From Cohnella rhizoplanae (GTDB lineage Bacteria; Bacillota; Bacilli; Paenibacillales; Paenibacillaceae), in assembly GCF_948329515.1 (NCBI RefSeq), contig NZ_CAOJCN010000004.1:124001-188000 (forward strand): DNA of 64,000 bases, written 5' to 3'. Positions 43,453-51,600 of this stretch are shown here, one piece after another. Under the pieces are notes generated by a model. That model did no database searches. It saw nothing but the letters and a program-made list of their open reading frames with translations, and was not told the origin of the DNA. A program made the translations under genes and the position numbers. Each line of letters begins with the position of its first letter. Position 1 is the first letter of the stretch.

Positions 43453-45897
43453 TTATAGGCTTCTAAAAGCGACCGTACCGGCATTCGCGCTGCGATTGAC
43501 GCGCAGGGCGTTCTCCGGCGAATTCAGCCGCGCACCCCACTGCAGCGTGTAGCGGAACTCGTAGAATCCGCCAAGCGTCGCCTTGAAGTTCGTCTCCCAG
43601 TAGTTGGTCAGCACCCAGGCGTACAAGGTAGACGTCCCGTCCTGCGCTTGACCCTGAACCTTCCGTTCGCCGAACGCGAGCGGTCCCGTCTGCATGAGCG
43701 GCGTATCCGGGGTGGCGATCGCCAGTCCTCCGGTCGGCGCGACCAGAGCCAGACCGTCCTGAATGCAGTAGAAGTCGGTCAGCGTGCCCGGAATCTGATC
43801 GATACCCGGACGGACGGCCGCCCCAGCCTTGTCGAACCACAGCTCGCCGCCGTCCCCCCGCACGAAGGGCAGGGACACGTACACGTTCTCCGGTTCCCAC
43901 ACGCTGGTCTTGTGCATGCGCACGGAGACGTCGGCCCGCGGCTGGTCCGTGTACACCTTCAGGAACAGGGAGTAATGGCTCATCCCCTCGACCTGGTAGA
44001 GCAGCTCCACGACCGCGTACAACGGGCCGTTCGCGATCGATTTGACGCCGGACAGCGTACCCGCGGAGCGCTGGACGTTCATGCCCTTCCGGTTCCGGCC
44101 CATGATCCTCCTGACGGTCATCTGGTCGCCATGCTCGCCTGCGGTCACTTCGTATACCGGCGTAAACGCGCCGTGCGCCTGCCTCGGATCGAGGAGCTCC
44201 TTGCCCGTCTGCTTGTCGACCCAAGAGACGATCCCGGCTCCGCTCTGCCAGGCGATCTTCACATAAGGCGACTCGATCCCGTTCTCGGTGATCCGGACGA
44301 GATCCTCTCCTTGCGCCAGCGGAACGAGATCCCGGATGTCGTGGATGCGATCGGCGCCGATGAGGCGCGTGCTGCTCGTCGTCCGCCCCGCAGGCTGCGC
44401 CGAAGCCTCGCGGATGAGATAGCGCTTCTCTTCCCCCGCGCCCAGCTTGGCCATGATCGCGATCTGGTAGCCTCTGCTCACCTTCTCCTGCTGATGCGGG
44501 ACGACCTCGCCCGTGCGTTCGTCTACCACTTCCAGACCGTTTCTATAATAGTCGGCTTCCCACTGCTCTTCCAGGTAGAAGAATGCCAAATCCTCGATTG
44601 CATACTCGAACGGGTTGACGACTTGATAAGTGAACGCGCGACCCGCCCGCAGCAGCACGTCCCCGCGATCCCGCAGCACGCGGTCGAGCGAACGCTGGAC
44701 CAGACGGCTCGCATTGGCCGCATACGCCTCTTTTCGGACGCCCAGCTCCTGCACCATCGGATGCCAAGGCTCGGAGATCGAGGAGTGGTAGCCCCACGTA
44801 TGCTCGGCGTACATGATCAACTGTCGCTGCGCTTCCTCGATCTCCGCCGCCTTGACGCTTCGGCCGTCGGGGTCCAGCCGCTTGACAATGGACAATGCGC
44901 GCTGGGCGCTGCGGAAGATCTGCGTATGCATGGCCGTCGAGGCCACGCCGTCCGACCACCAATCCGGCCAATCCCCCCTGTAGACCGGAATCGGTACATC
45001 CTGCTCCTTCACCAGGTCGAAGTAGCGATCCAGCGTCGTCATCTCGAGCTCGATGCGGTCGCCGTGCCTGGCGTTCCACTCCTGGATGAAGCTCATGACC
45101 CGGCCGTTCGGAGCGGCATTGTCGCGCAGCAGACCCATGACGTTGACCAGCGCGAAGTCGTACGGGTAGTCCTCCTTCTCCAGCTGGGCCAGGTACCGGC
45201 CGATTCTCGTCTCGGCGATCCGCCAGTGGTCCTCGGCGATGCCCCAGATCGGCGTCTCGTCGCGGATGGAATAAGAGAGCGTGCCGTCGGGATTGATGCC
45301 GAGATCGTTGCCCATCATGTAGTGCTCGCCGCTCCATACGAGCAAGCGGTTGCCCTTGGGCGTCTCCCAGTAGAACGGAAACTGCTTGCGTCCGATCGCG
45401 AACATGCCGTGATGGGTATGGATGCAGCTGAGCAGATGCTCGATGCCGGCGTCCGCCATCGCTTGCGCGTAGCCCCAGCTATAGCCGTTGATATCCGCCG
45501 TCATCGCCGACCGGACGCGCAGGCCATGGGGCTCGGCGAACTTCCCGGCTCTGGCGACCATCTCGGCGAGGAGCTCGTAGCCGATCAGCTCCGTCATGTT
45601 CAGATACGTGCCCGACAGCTCGATATCGCCTCTGCGCAGCGCCTGCACGAAGCGTTCTTTTTCGGCGTCCGTGGCTTCCTCGAGGAACTTTTCGACCGCC
45701 CAGAACGTCTCGCAGGTCCACTTGAAGCCTTTCCACTCGGGATGCTCTGCGGTATGGGACGCTTCGCTGATCGCGAGCGCCTGCCGGATAAAGTCCACGT
45801 GATACTGCTCGATTTTTTCTTGTCTCTCCGTATAGCCGATATCCGTGTGCGAATGATGGATCACATATATTTTCCACTTTCTCTTTCCGCTCGGCAT
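43453..45897 (-). CDS. GH38 alpha-mannosidase, copy 2
   Basis: Cytoplasmic family 38 alpha-mannosidase of 814 residues, the same length as copy 1 and colinear with it. Zinc motif HHSHTDIGYT at 14-23, nucleophile region SAMTADINGYSWG and HTWGYHSSISEPWHP are unchanged. Differences cluster at about residues 405-510 (for example ...YQVVNPFEYAIEDLAFFYL against ...FTVVNSFDYPVTDAAYFYL in copy 1), whereas the N-terminal 400 and the C-terminal 300 residues are nearly identical. AGGGGAG precedes the ATG. It heads locus 2, upstream of YesN, and should hydrolyse imported mannosides. Confidence 0.94.
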   Translation of the reverse strand: MPSGKRKWKIYVIHHSHTDIGYTERQEKIEQYHVDFIRQALAISEASHTAEHPEWKGFKWTCETFWAVEKFLEEATDAEKERFVQALRRGDIELSGTYLNMTELIGYELLAEMVARAGKFAEPHGLRVRSAMTADINGYSWGYAQAMADAGIEHLLSCIHTHHGMFAIGRKQFPFYWETPKGNRLLVWSGEHYMMGNDLGINPDGTLSYSIRDETPIWGIAEDHWRIAETRIGRYLAQLEKEDYPYDFALVNVMGLLRDNAAPNGRVMSFIQEWNARHGDRIELEMTTLDRYFDLVKEQDVPIPVYRGDWPDWWSDGVASTAMHTQIFRSAQRALSIVKRLDPDGRSVKAAEIEEAQRQLIMYAEHTWGYHSSISEPWHPMVQELGVRKEAYAANASRLVQRSLDRVLRDRGDVLLRAGRAFTYQVVNPFEYAIEDLAFFYLEEQWEADYYRNGLEVVDERTGEVVPHQQEKVSRGYQIAIMAKLGAGEEKRYLIREASAQPAGRTTSSTRLIGADRIHDIRDLVPLAQGEDLVRITENGIESPYVKIAWQSGAGIVSWVDKQTGKELLDPRQAHGAFTPVYEVTAGEHGDQMTVRRIMGRNRKGMNVQRSAGTLSGVKSIANGPLYAVVELLYQVEGMSHYSLFLKVYTDQPRADVSVRMHKTSVWEPENVYVSLPFVRGDGGELWFDKAGAAVRPGIDQIPGTLTDFYCIQDGLALVAPTGGLAIATPDTPLMQTGPLAFGERKVQGQAQDGTSTLYAWVLTNYWETNFKATLGGFYEFRYTLQWGARLNSPENALRVNRSANAGTVAFRSL

Positions 45898-45933
45898 TCA
45901 AGCTCTCCCCTAACGTATCCTGTCTTGCGACCA

Positions 45934-45962
45934 GTATAGCCCCGGGAGGAACGGATCGGAAA
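45934..45962 (-). promoter_or_regulatory. Promoter of locus 2 (alpha-mannosidase copy 2)
   Basis: Minus strand: -35 TTCCGA (45962-45957), 17 bases, -10 TATACT (45939-45934), start codon 36 bases on. A good -10 with a poor -35 is typical of activator-dependent promoters. Confidence 0.6.
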
Positions 45963-45968
45963 GTTCAT

Positions 45969-45997
45969 ATTTTTGCGATTCATATCACATTTTTGCG
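45969..45997 (-). promoter_or_regulatory. Direct repeat upstream of the locus-2 promoter
   Basis: CGCAAAAAT occurs twice on the minus strand (45997-45989 and 45977-45969), 20 bases apart, i.e. two helical turns, ending six bases before the -35. This is the geometry bound by AraC-type domains; candidate YesN-2 site. Confidence 0.5.
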
Positions 45998-46031
45998 CTA
46001 TCCGAAGCGCCCTTGCCCAACGCGGATCGCA

Positions 46032-46748
46032 TCATCCTAACGCGAACTCAACGGCAGCCTCGGCATGAAGCCTTGTCGTATCGTATACCGGGATATCGCA
46101 GTCTTCTTGGGAGATGAGCATCGCGATCTCCGTACATCCGAGAATGACAGCCTCCGCTCCTTTACGGGCAAGGCCGTCTATGATGTCCAGGTACTTTTTC
46201 TTCGAACGCTCATTTATGATCCCAAGACATAACTCGTGATAAATGATATCGTGAACCGCAGCCCGATCCGCCGCCTCCGGAACGACAACCTCCAGTCCAA
46301 ACTTGCCGGTTAGCCGGTCCTTATAAAAGGGCTGCTCCATCGTGAAGGCCGTCCCTAACAAAGCCACCTTCTTCAACTGATCGTCAGCGATTCGACGGGC
46401 TGTCGCATCCGCGATATGCAGTAAAGGAACCGATATCGCGTTCATCACTTCGGGCGCCAGCTTGTGCATCGTATTCGTGCATATGACGATGACATCGGCA
46501 CCGCCTGCTTCCAGCTTTTGCGCAGACTCGGCCATAATCCTCGCAGCCTCGTCCCAGTTTCCTTGATGCTGAAGATCCTTGATTTCTTGAAAGTCTACGG
46601 AATACAGCAGACACTTCGCCGAGTGGTGCCCGCCTTTCCTTGCTTTGACCGTCTCGTTGATGATTTGGTAATAGAGCATGGAGGATTCCCAGCTCATACC
46701 GCCTATCAGGCCGATTGTTTTCACCGTATGATTCACGCTCCTATGCAT
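46032..46748 (-). CDS. Aspartate/glutamate racemase-family protein
   Basis: Cytoplasmic cofactor-independent racemase of 238 residues, YgeA/RacX-like. Signatures KTIGLIGGMSWESSMLYYQIINE, the first catalytic cysteine in DVIVICTNTMHKLA, and the second in EAVILGCTEIAML, with KVALLGTAFTMEQPFYKDRL between. Such enzymes interconvert L- and D-amino acids, for example aspartate. The start is ATG 46748 or GTG 46721; homologues usually begin at the latter (VKTIGLIGG), and AGGAG lies 13 bases before it. It stands alone between a terminator and the locus-2 promoter. Confidence 0.9.
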   Translation of the reverse strand: MHRSVNHTVKTIGLIGGMSWESSMLYYQIINETVKARKGGHHSAKCLLYSVDFQEIKDLQHQGNWDEAARIMAESAQKLEAGGADVIVICTNTMHKLAPEVMNAISVPLLHIADATARRIADDQLKKVALLGTAFTMEQPFYKDRLTGKFGLEVVVPEAADRAAVHDIIYHELCLGIINERSKKKYLDIIDGLARKGAEAVILGCTEIAMLISQEDCDIPVYDTTRLHAEAAVEFALG

Positions 46749-46781
46749 CCTATTCTTTCATAAGCTGTCCGAATTTGCTGC

Positions 46782-46834
46782 ATAAAAATAGGGCTATCCC
46801 TTGGCAGTTCGCTGGACTGCCTGCAGGATAACCC
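46782..46834 (-). terminator. Terminator after the DUF2269-like gene
   Basis: Minus-strand outer stem GGGTTATCC/GGGATAGCCC (with G-U pairing) and inner GGCAGT/ACTGCC, followed by TATTTTTAT. Same two-stem design as the hairpins at 21332 and 28299. Confidence 0.82.
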
Positions 46835-46878
46835 TTCTTTATTCACAATGTCAGTCTGCCCCGCGCGTGCAATGCTGC

Positions 46879-47325
46879 TCATACGGGCTTAAACACCATC
46901 AGTAGAATCGAAATCGCGACACAGACATTAGCGACGACCTCCAATCGCAACGAGCGACGGCGGCTACTCCGGTACGCATCCGGTAAGGCGCCGGTCCGGA
47001 TCGGCTCCAGAATGACCCGCTGCCGCTTGATGCCTGCTGGAATGAGGGCAGCCATGATGACGACGATGACGACAAAGAGGGCAATCGAGAGCACGTACCA
47101 TAACTGCCGGAAGAGGTAGGTCTGCTCGTATCCGAGCGCCAGGCCGGTAAGGAACATCAGCGTGCCGCCGAGCTTCGGCAAGACCGCCAGCTTCTCCAAC
47201 AACGTCAAACCGAACTTCGCCTGCTCGGTCGTACGGACGCCGCTCATGATGAGCGGGTACCCGACGACGGAGACGATCGCCGTCACCGCGGAGATGATGT
47301 GCAGGGACAGCAAGTAGTTATACAT
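46879..47325 (-). CDS. DUF2269-like integral membrane protein
   Basis: A 148-residue protein with four hydrophobic segments: YLLSLHIISAVTAIVSVVGYPLIMSG, LPKLGGTLMFLTGLALGY, LWYVLSIALFVVIVVIMAALI and a C-terminal VVANVCVAISILLMVF. The pattern matches DUF2269 membrane proteins of unknown role. ATG 47325 overlaps the NmrA-like gene by eight bases (AAGGGA precedes it), so both are one operon, probably under the divergent HxlR regulator. Confidence 0.8.
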   Translation of the reverse strand: MYNYLLSLHIISAVTAIVSVVGYPLIMSGVRTTEQAKFGLTLLEKLAVLPKLGGTLMFLTGLALGYEQTYLFRQLWYVLSIALFVVIVVIMAALIPAGIKRQRVILEPIRTGALPDAYRSSRRRSLRLEVVANVCVAISILLMVFKPV

Positions 47326-48046
47326 TCGTCCCTTCTTCCCGGTAAGCGATCCCCACTCTTCTTCCTTTAAAAGGACCGTCAACCTCAAGATGATCAAGCA
47401 TGCAGGCCGCCACGTCTTCATAAGCGACGTCCAGCTCCTGAATGCGGCTGAATAATTGGCCGGCCAGCGCCTCCTCCGACAGGTCCTTCACGGACGCCGG
47501 GAACGACAGGGGAATGCGATCGACGGTGATGTTCACGCGATCAGGCGCGGACGCCGCTGGGGCCTCCGTCATCGTGCCGGGGCACATCATGGACCAATCC
47601 AACCGGGTCTGTCGAAGCCGATCCAGATTCCGCTGGTGAATTAGGAAAACCGGGGGCAAGCCCGGAAGATCGTTGCCGGTTAATCCGGTATCCCCGATCT
47701 CCAGCAACCCCGCGCCTCCCATCGCCCATATACGGCCGGAGAAATGGGGATGATGCTCGCACTGCGTGACGATGTTGTCCACGATGCGGATGAACGCCTC
47801 GCCATGGCCCGCATTCCCCGCGGCGATGACCGCTGCATCCTGATGCGTCAGCGCCTCATAGACACGGTCCGGATCGAGGATATCCTCCCCAATGATCCTC
47901 ACCTGCAAGGCGATCTCCTCGCCCTGCTGCTCGCGCAGCTTCTCCGGACTCCGAACGTAAGCGGTCATCTCATGTCCCTTTTCTACGCCTGCCGCCAGGG
48001 TCCGCTTCCCGGTATTCCCCGTAGCTCCGAACACAATGATTCTCAT
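47318..48046 (-). CDS. NmrA/SDR-a type NAD(P)H-binding protein
   Basis: Protein of 242 residues with an N-terminal Rossmann loop MRIIVFGATGNTGKRTLAAGVEKGHEMTAYVRSPEKL. It lacks the catalytic YxxxK of classical SDRs and resembles atypical SDRs (NmrA-like, biliverdin-reductase-like, YwnB-type), which can be redox sensors or reductases. A CAMMCPGTMTEAP-like stretch (WSMMCPGTMTEAP) is typical of this group. ATG 48046 follows GGGAG. It is divergent from an HxlR regulator and overlaps a membrane-protein gene. Confidence 0.88.
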   Translation of the reverse strand: MRIIVFGATGNTGKRTLAAGVEKGHEMTAYVRSPEKLREQQGEEIALQVRIIGEDILDPDRVYEALTHQDAAVIAAGNAGHGEAFIRIVDNIVTQCEHHPHFSGRIWAMGGAGLLEIGDTGLTGNDLPGLPPVFLIHQRNLDRLRQTRLDWSMMCPGTMTEAPAASAPDRVNITVDRIPLSFPASVKDLSEEALAGQLFSRIQELDVAYEDVAACMLDHLEVDGPFKGRRVGIAYREEGTNV

Positions 48047-48088
48047 CGTTCTCCCACTTCCTCTTCGCCAATTATTGGCGTCCGTTAA

Positions 48089-48118
48089 TTGACTCCAATT
48101 TAGCACCCGTCATATAAT
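48089..48118 (+). promoter_or_regulatory. Promoter of the HxlR gene
   Basis: TTGACT (48089-48094), 18 bases, TATAAT (48113-48118). The start codon is 66 bases downstream. Confidence 0.7.
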
Positions 48119-48151
48119 CTTGTGAAGAACGCACTTTCGTGTAGGGGACTG

Positions 48152-48161
48152 ACTTTAAAGT
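48152..48161. promoter_or_regulatory. Possible HxlR operator
   Basis: ACTTTAAAGT, a perfect ten-base palindrome in the leader of the HxlR gene, between its promoter and GTG start. HxlR proteins autoregulate through short AT-rich dyads. Confidence 0.35.
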
Positions 48162-48184
48162 AAGTATGGGAGAGGAGGGGGCGC

Positions 48185-48547
48185 GTGGAAGCGAGAGAAC
48201 CGTCGGTATCCGAAGGACAGTGCCCTATCGAGACCGTCATTCACGTCGTCGGAGGGAAGTGGAAGCCGACCATCCTGTGGCATCTGCTGGAATCCACGAT
48301 GCGGTTCAGCGCACTGGAGAAGAAGATTCCCGAAGTGACGCAGAAGATGCTGGCCCAACATCTGAGGGAGCTCGAGAATCAGGGCGTCGTCACGCGCACG
48401 ATCCACCCCACCGTACCGCCCAAAGTCGAATATTCACTCAGCGAATACGGACGGACGCTCGCGCCGGTGCTGCAGTCCATGTGCGATTGGGGTAGGATCC
48501 ACAATCGACTTGGCGGCGATGTCCCGGCTCAGCAGATACAGGGTTGA
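48185..48547 (+). CDS. HxlR-family transcriptional regulator
   Basis: DNA-binding protein of 120 residues, single winged-helix HxlR domain. CPIETVIHVVGGKWKPTILWHLLE is the family start, MRFSALEKKIPEVTQKMLAQHLRELENQGVVTR the helix-turn-helix, and VPPKVEYSLSEYGRTLAPVLQSMCDWG the wing and dimer helix. The start is GTG 48185 after GAGGAGGGG. HxlR proteins often respond to aldehydes, quinones or disulfide stress through a conserved cysteine; Cys13 (GQC) is present. The divergent NmrA-like operon is its probable target. Confidence 0.93.
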   Translation: MEAREPSVSEGQCPIETVIHVVGGKWKPTILWHLLESTMRFSALEKKIPEVTQKMLAQHLRELENQGVVTRTIHPTVPPKVEYSLSEYGRTLAPVLQSMCDWGRIHNRLGGDVPAQQIQG

Positions 48548-48563
48548 ACTAGGGATGAAGACA

Positions 48564-48604
48564 AGAAAGAAGCCCGGGATGCTTCCCGAGCTTCTTTCTC
48601 TTTT
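48564..48604. terminator. Bidirectional terminator between HxlR and SLH genes
   Basis: AGAAAGAAGC/GCTTCTTTCT with an inner CGGGA/TCCCG stem, followed by CTTTT on the plus strand. It serves both convergent genes; the SLH stop codon lies at its edge. Confidence 0.88.
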
Positions 48605-51600
48605 AGACGATGGGGTTGATTCTGACTTCAATGGCTTTGGGATTCGAATATACGGTTTCATCGACAAACTCTTTTTGAGGCTTCGCTTTGTTCCCGCTCG
48701 CATCTTGCAGGGTGACTCCCGTATTGCTTATCGTAAGGGTCATGCCGGGCTCAATGGTTGTTGCCCCGCCTAGAGTGACCGTCACCGTATCTCCTGAGAT
48801 GATAAACGTGTCGTTGCTGTCGAATGGGACCGAACCTTCTGTCGTAGTCAAGGTAAAATCATCAACCAAATCGGCTACCGTGCTACCACTTGGAAGTACG
48901 ACAGCTTCCGAGAACTTGATGACGATCTCATCTCCGGCATTTGGGCCATTCTCATCCGTATCGACATATTCAGCATCCACAATAACGGGCGCCGCCTGAT
49001 CCTTTGCCAAAACATGGATCCCGGCAATCTCAATGTTATTGGCATCGAGGATAAAGGTGGCTGGTTTCTGTATGACCTCTGGCGTGAAGTCTGTACCTTC
49101 CTTCGGTTCAACCCTGATTGTAATATAATTTCTTTCTCCTGGAGTAACGAGAGGCCCTGACGTTCTTCCGTTCTTATCCGTTACTTGTATAGATTTGATA
49201 ATAAATCCCGGTACGGAAAAAGCATCTCCTGAATATCCATTGATATTGTCAACAAACTTTAGGCGAATCGTCTCGACCTTGCCGTCCTGTGAGCTGACCC
49301 CGTCCTTGCCGTCCAGCATGACCGCCTCAACCAGCCTGTCAATGTTTGTTACGATCTCCCGGATGTCAATGGCCTTCGGATTCGAGTACACATTGTCATT
49401 TACAAATGCTTTTTGAGGCTTGGCCTTGTTCCCGCTCGCATCTTGCAGGGTGACTCCCGTGTTGCTTATTGTAATATTCATAAATGCCTTGATGCTAGTT
49501 GTTGCGCCTAAAGTGACCGTCACCGTATTTCCTAAAATGGCAAACTGGTCATCGCTGTGAAAGGAACTAATAGAACCTCCAATCTTGCCCAAAGTAAAGT
49601 TATCCGCAAAGCTCCCGTCGTCCGTATTGCCGATCGGAAGTACGACAGCTTCGGAGAACTGGATGACGATCTGGTCTCCGGCATCCGCGCCATTCTCATC
49701 CGCATCCTTGAATTCAGCATCCACAATAACGGGCGCCGCCTGATCCTTGACCGCTTCAACATGAATCCCCACAATCTCCGCGTTGTTGACATCGCGAATG
49801 ATGGAGCCCGGTTTCTGGATGACCTCAGGCGTGAAGTCCGTTCCTGCCTTCGGCGTTACTCGGATCGTAATATACTTCGCTTCACCTTGGGTATAGAGAG
49901 GACCCGTGGTTCTTCCGTTTTTGTCCGTTACCTTGATGGATTCGACTACAAACCCGGGTACCGTAAACGCGTCCTCCGGCAATACATCGATATTGTCCAC
50001 GAACTTCAGGCGAACCGTCTCTACCTGTCCGTCCTGGGAGCTGACCCCGTCCTTGCCGTCCAGCATGACTGCCTCGACCAGCTTGTCGGTGCCCGTTGCG
50101 ATCTCACGGATATCGATGGCCTTCGGATTCGAATACACGTTGTCATTCACGAACGCTTTTTGAGGCTTGGCCTTGTTCCCGCTCGCATCTTGCAGGGTGA
50201 CTCCCGTATTGCTTATCGTAATTTGCATGCCTGCTTTGATGCTTGTTGTGGCGCCTAAGGTGACCGTCACGGTACTTCCCGAGACTACAAACGTGTCATT
50301 GGCGCTAAAAGTGCCCGAGCTTGCCGTCGTGCTCAGCGTGAAATCGTCCGCCAAGTCGCCTACACCGCTGCCAATCGGAAGTACGACAGCTTCGGAGAAC
50401 TTGATGACGATCTGGTCTCCGGCATCCGCGCCATTCTGATCCGTATCCTTGAATTCAGCATCCACAATAACGGGCGCTGCCTGATCCTTGACCGCTTCAA
50501 CATGAATCCCCACAATCTCCGCGTTGTTGACATCGCGAATGATGGAGCCCGGTTTCTGGATGACCTCAGGCGTGAAGTCCGTTCCTGCCTTCGGCGTTAC
50601 CCGGATGGTAATATACTTCGCTTCACCTTGGGTATAGAGCGGACCCGAGGTTCTTCCGTTTTTGTCCGTTACCTTGATGGATTCGACTACAAACCCGGGT
50701 ACCGTAAACGCGTCCTCCGGCAATACATCGATATTGTCCACGAACTTCAGGCGAACCGTCTCTACCTGTCCATCCTGGGAGCTGACCCCGTCCTTGCCGT
50801 CCAGCATGACTGCCTCGACCAGCTGGCTGGCTGCCACGGTCACCGTTGTTGCTGCGCTGGCTGGTATATCACCGTTCGGCGCAATACGCACTTCATAGCT
50901 GCCGGGTGTCAGTCCCGTAATCGACGTCGACGCAGCAGGTACGTTGATCCAATTCGCTTCCGCAGCCAATTTATACTGATAGACTTTAGCGGAATCCAGA
51001 CCTGTGATTTTCCCATCGGCCGCAGCGGAAAACGTCGGCGCAACGCCATGTACGTCTGCCGGAGCTGACGGGGCCACAGGAGTTACAGGTTCTACGGTCC
51101 CGCCGTCGTTGGACGATGAGATCGTGTCCGGGTACTTGGAGCCGTTAACCAGTTCTACATTTCCTTTAATAGCCTCAAAGTTTACGATGACGTCGTAAGG
51201 CTTTGTTCCGGCCGGAAGGATCAGATTCCCTATCCTAGTTCCGGTGCCAAGCGTCACTTTGACGTCTTTATTCGTAATTTGCAAGGTGCCTACTCGCGAG
51301 GCGCCGGTCGGATCCGACAAGAAAATAACATCTGCATTCTTATTAATATCCACATTGCCTAATTGGAATTTGCTGAATACGACTCTTCCTCGAACCGATC
51401 CTTCATCGGCGGCCGCCAAGAAATAAGGCAAGCCTAAAGCACTCGAGGCAAGCTTTTGATAGGCCAGACCGTTTATATTCATGCTCGGCACGGACTCATC
51501 GATCGTTGTCTTTCCTTCTACCTTCGTCGACTCCGAGAAGAAAGACTGCTCAACGCCCTTGCCGACATGGAGGTCGCCGTTAATCGTCATGTTTCTCAAG

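Noticed and set aside
43648..45939. Long open frame (763 codons) on the plus strand opposite alpha-mannosidase copy 2, and similar ones opposite yesM, yesN and the hydrolase
   Set aside because: Arg/His/Asp-rich translations without motifs or ribosome-binding sites; they are the expected antisense frames of GC-rich genes.
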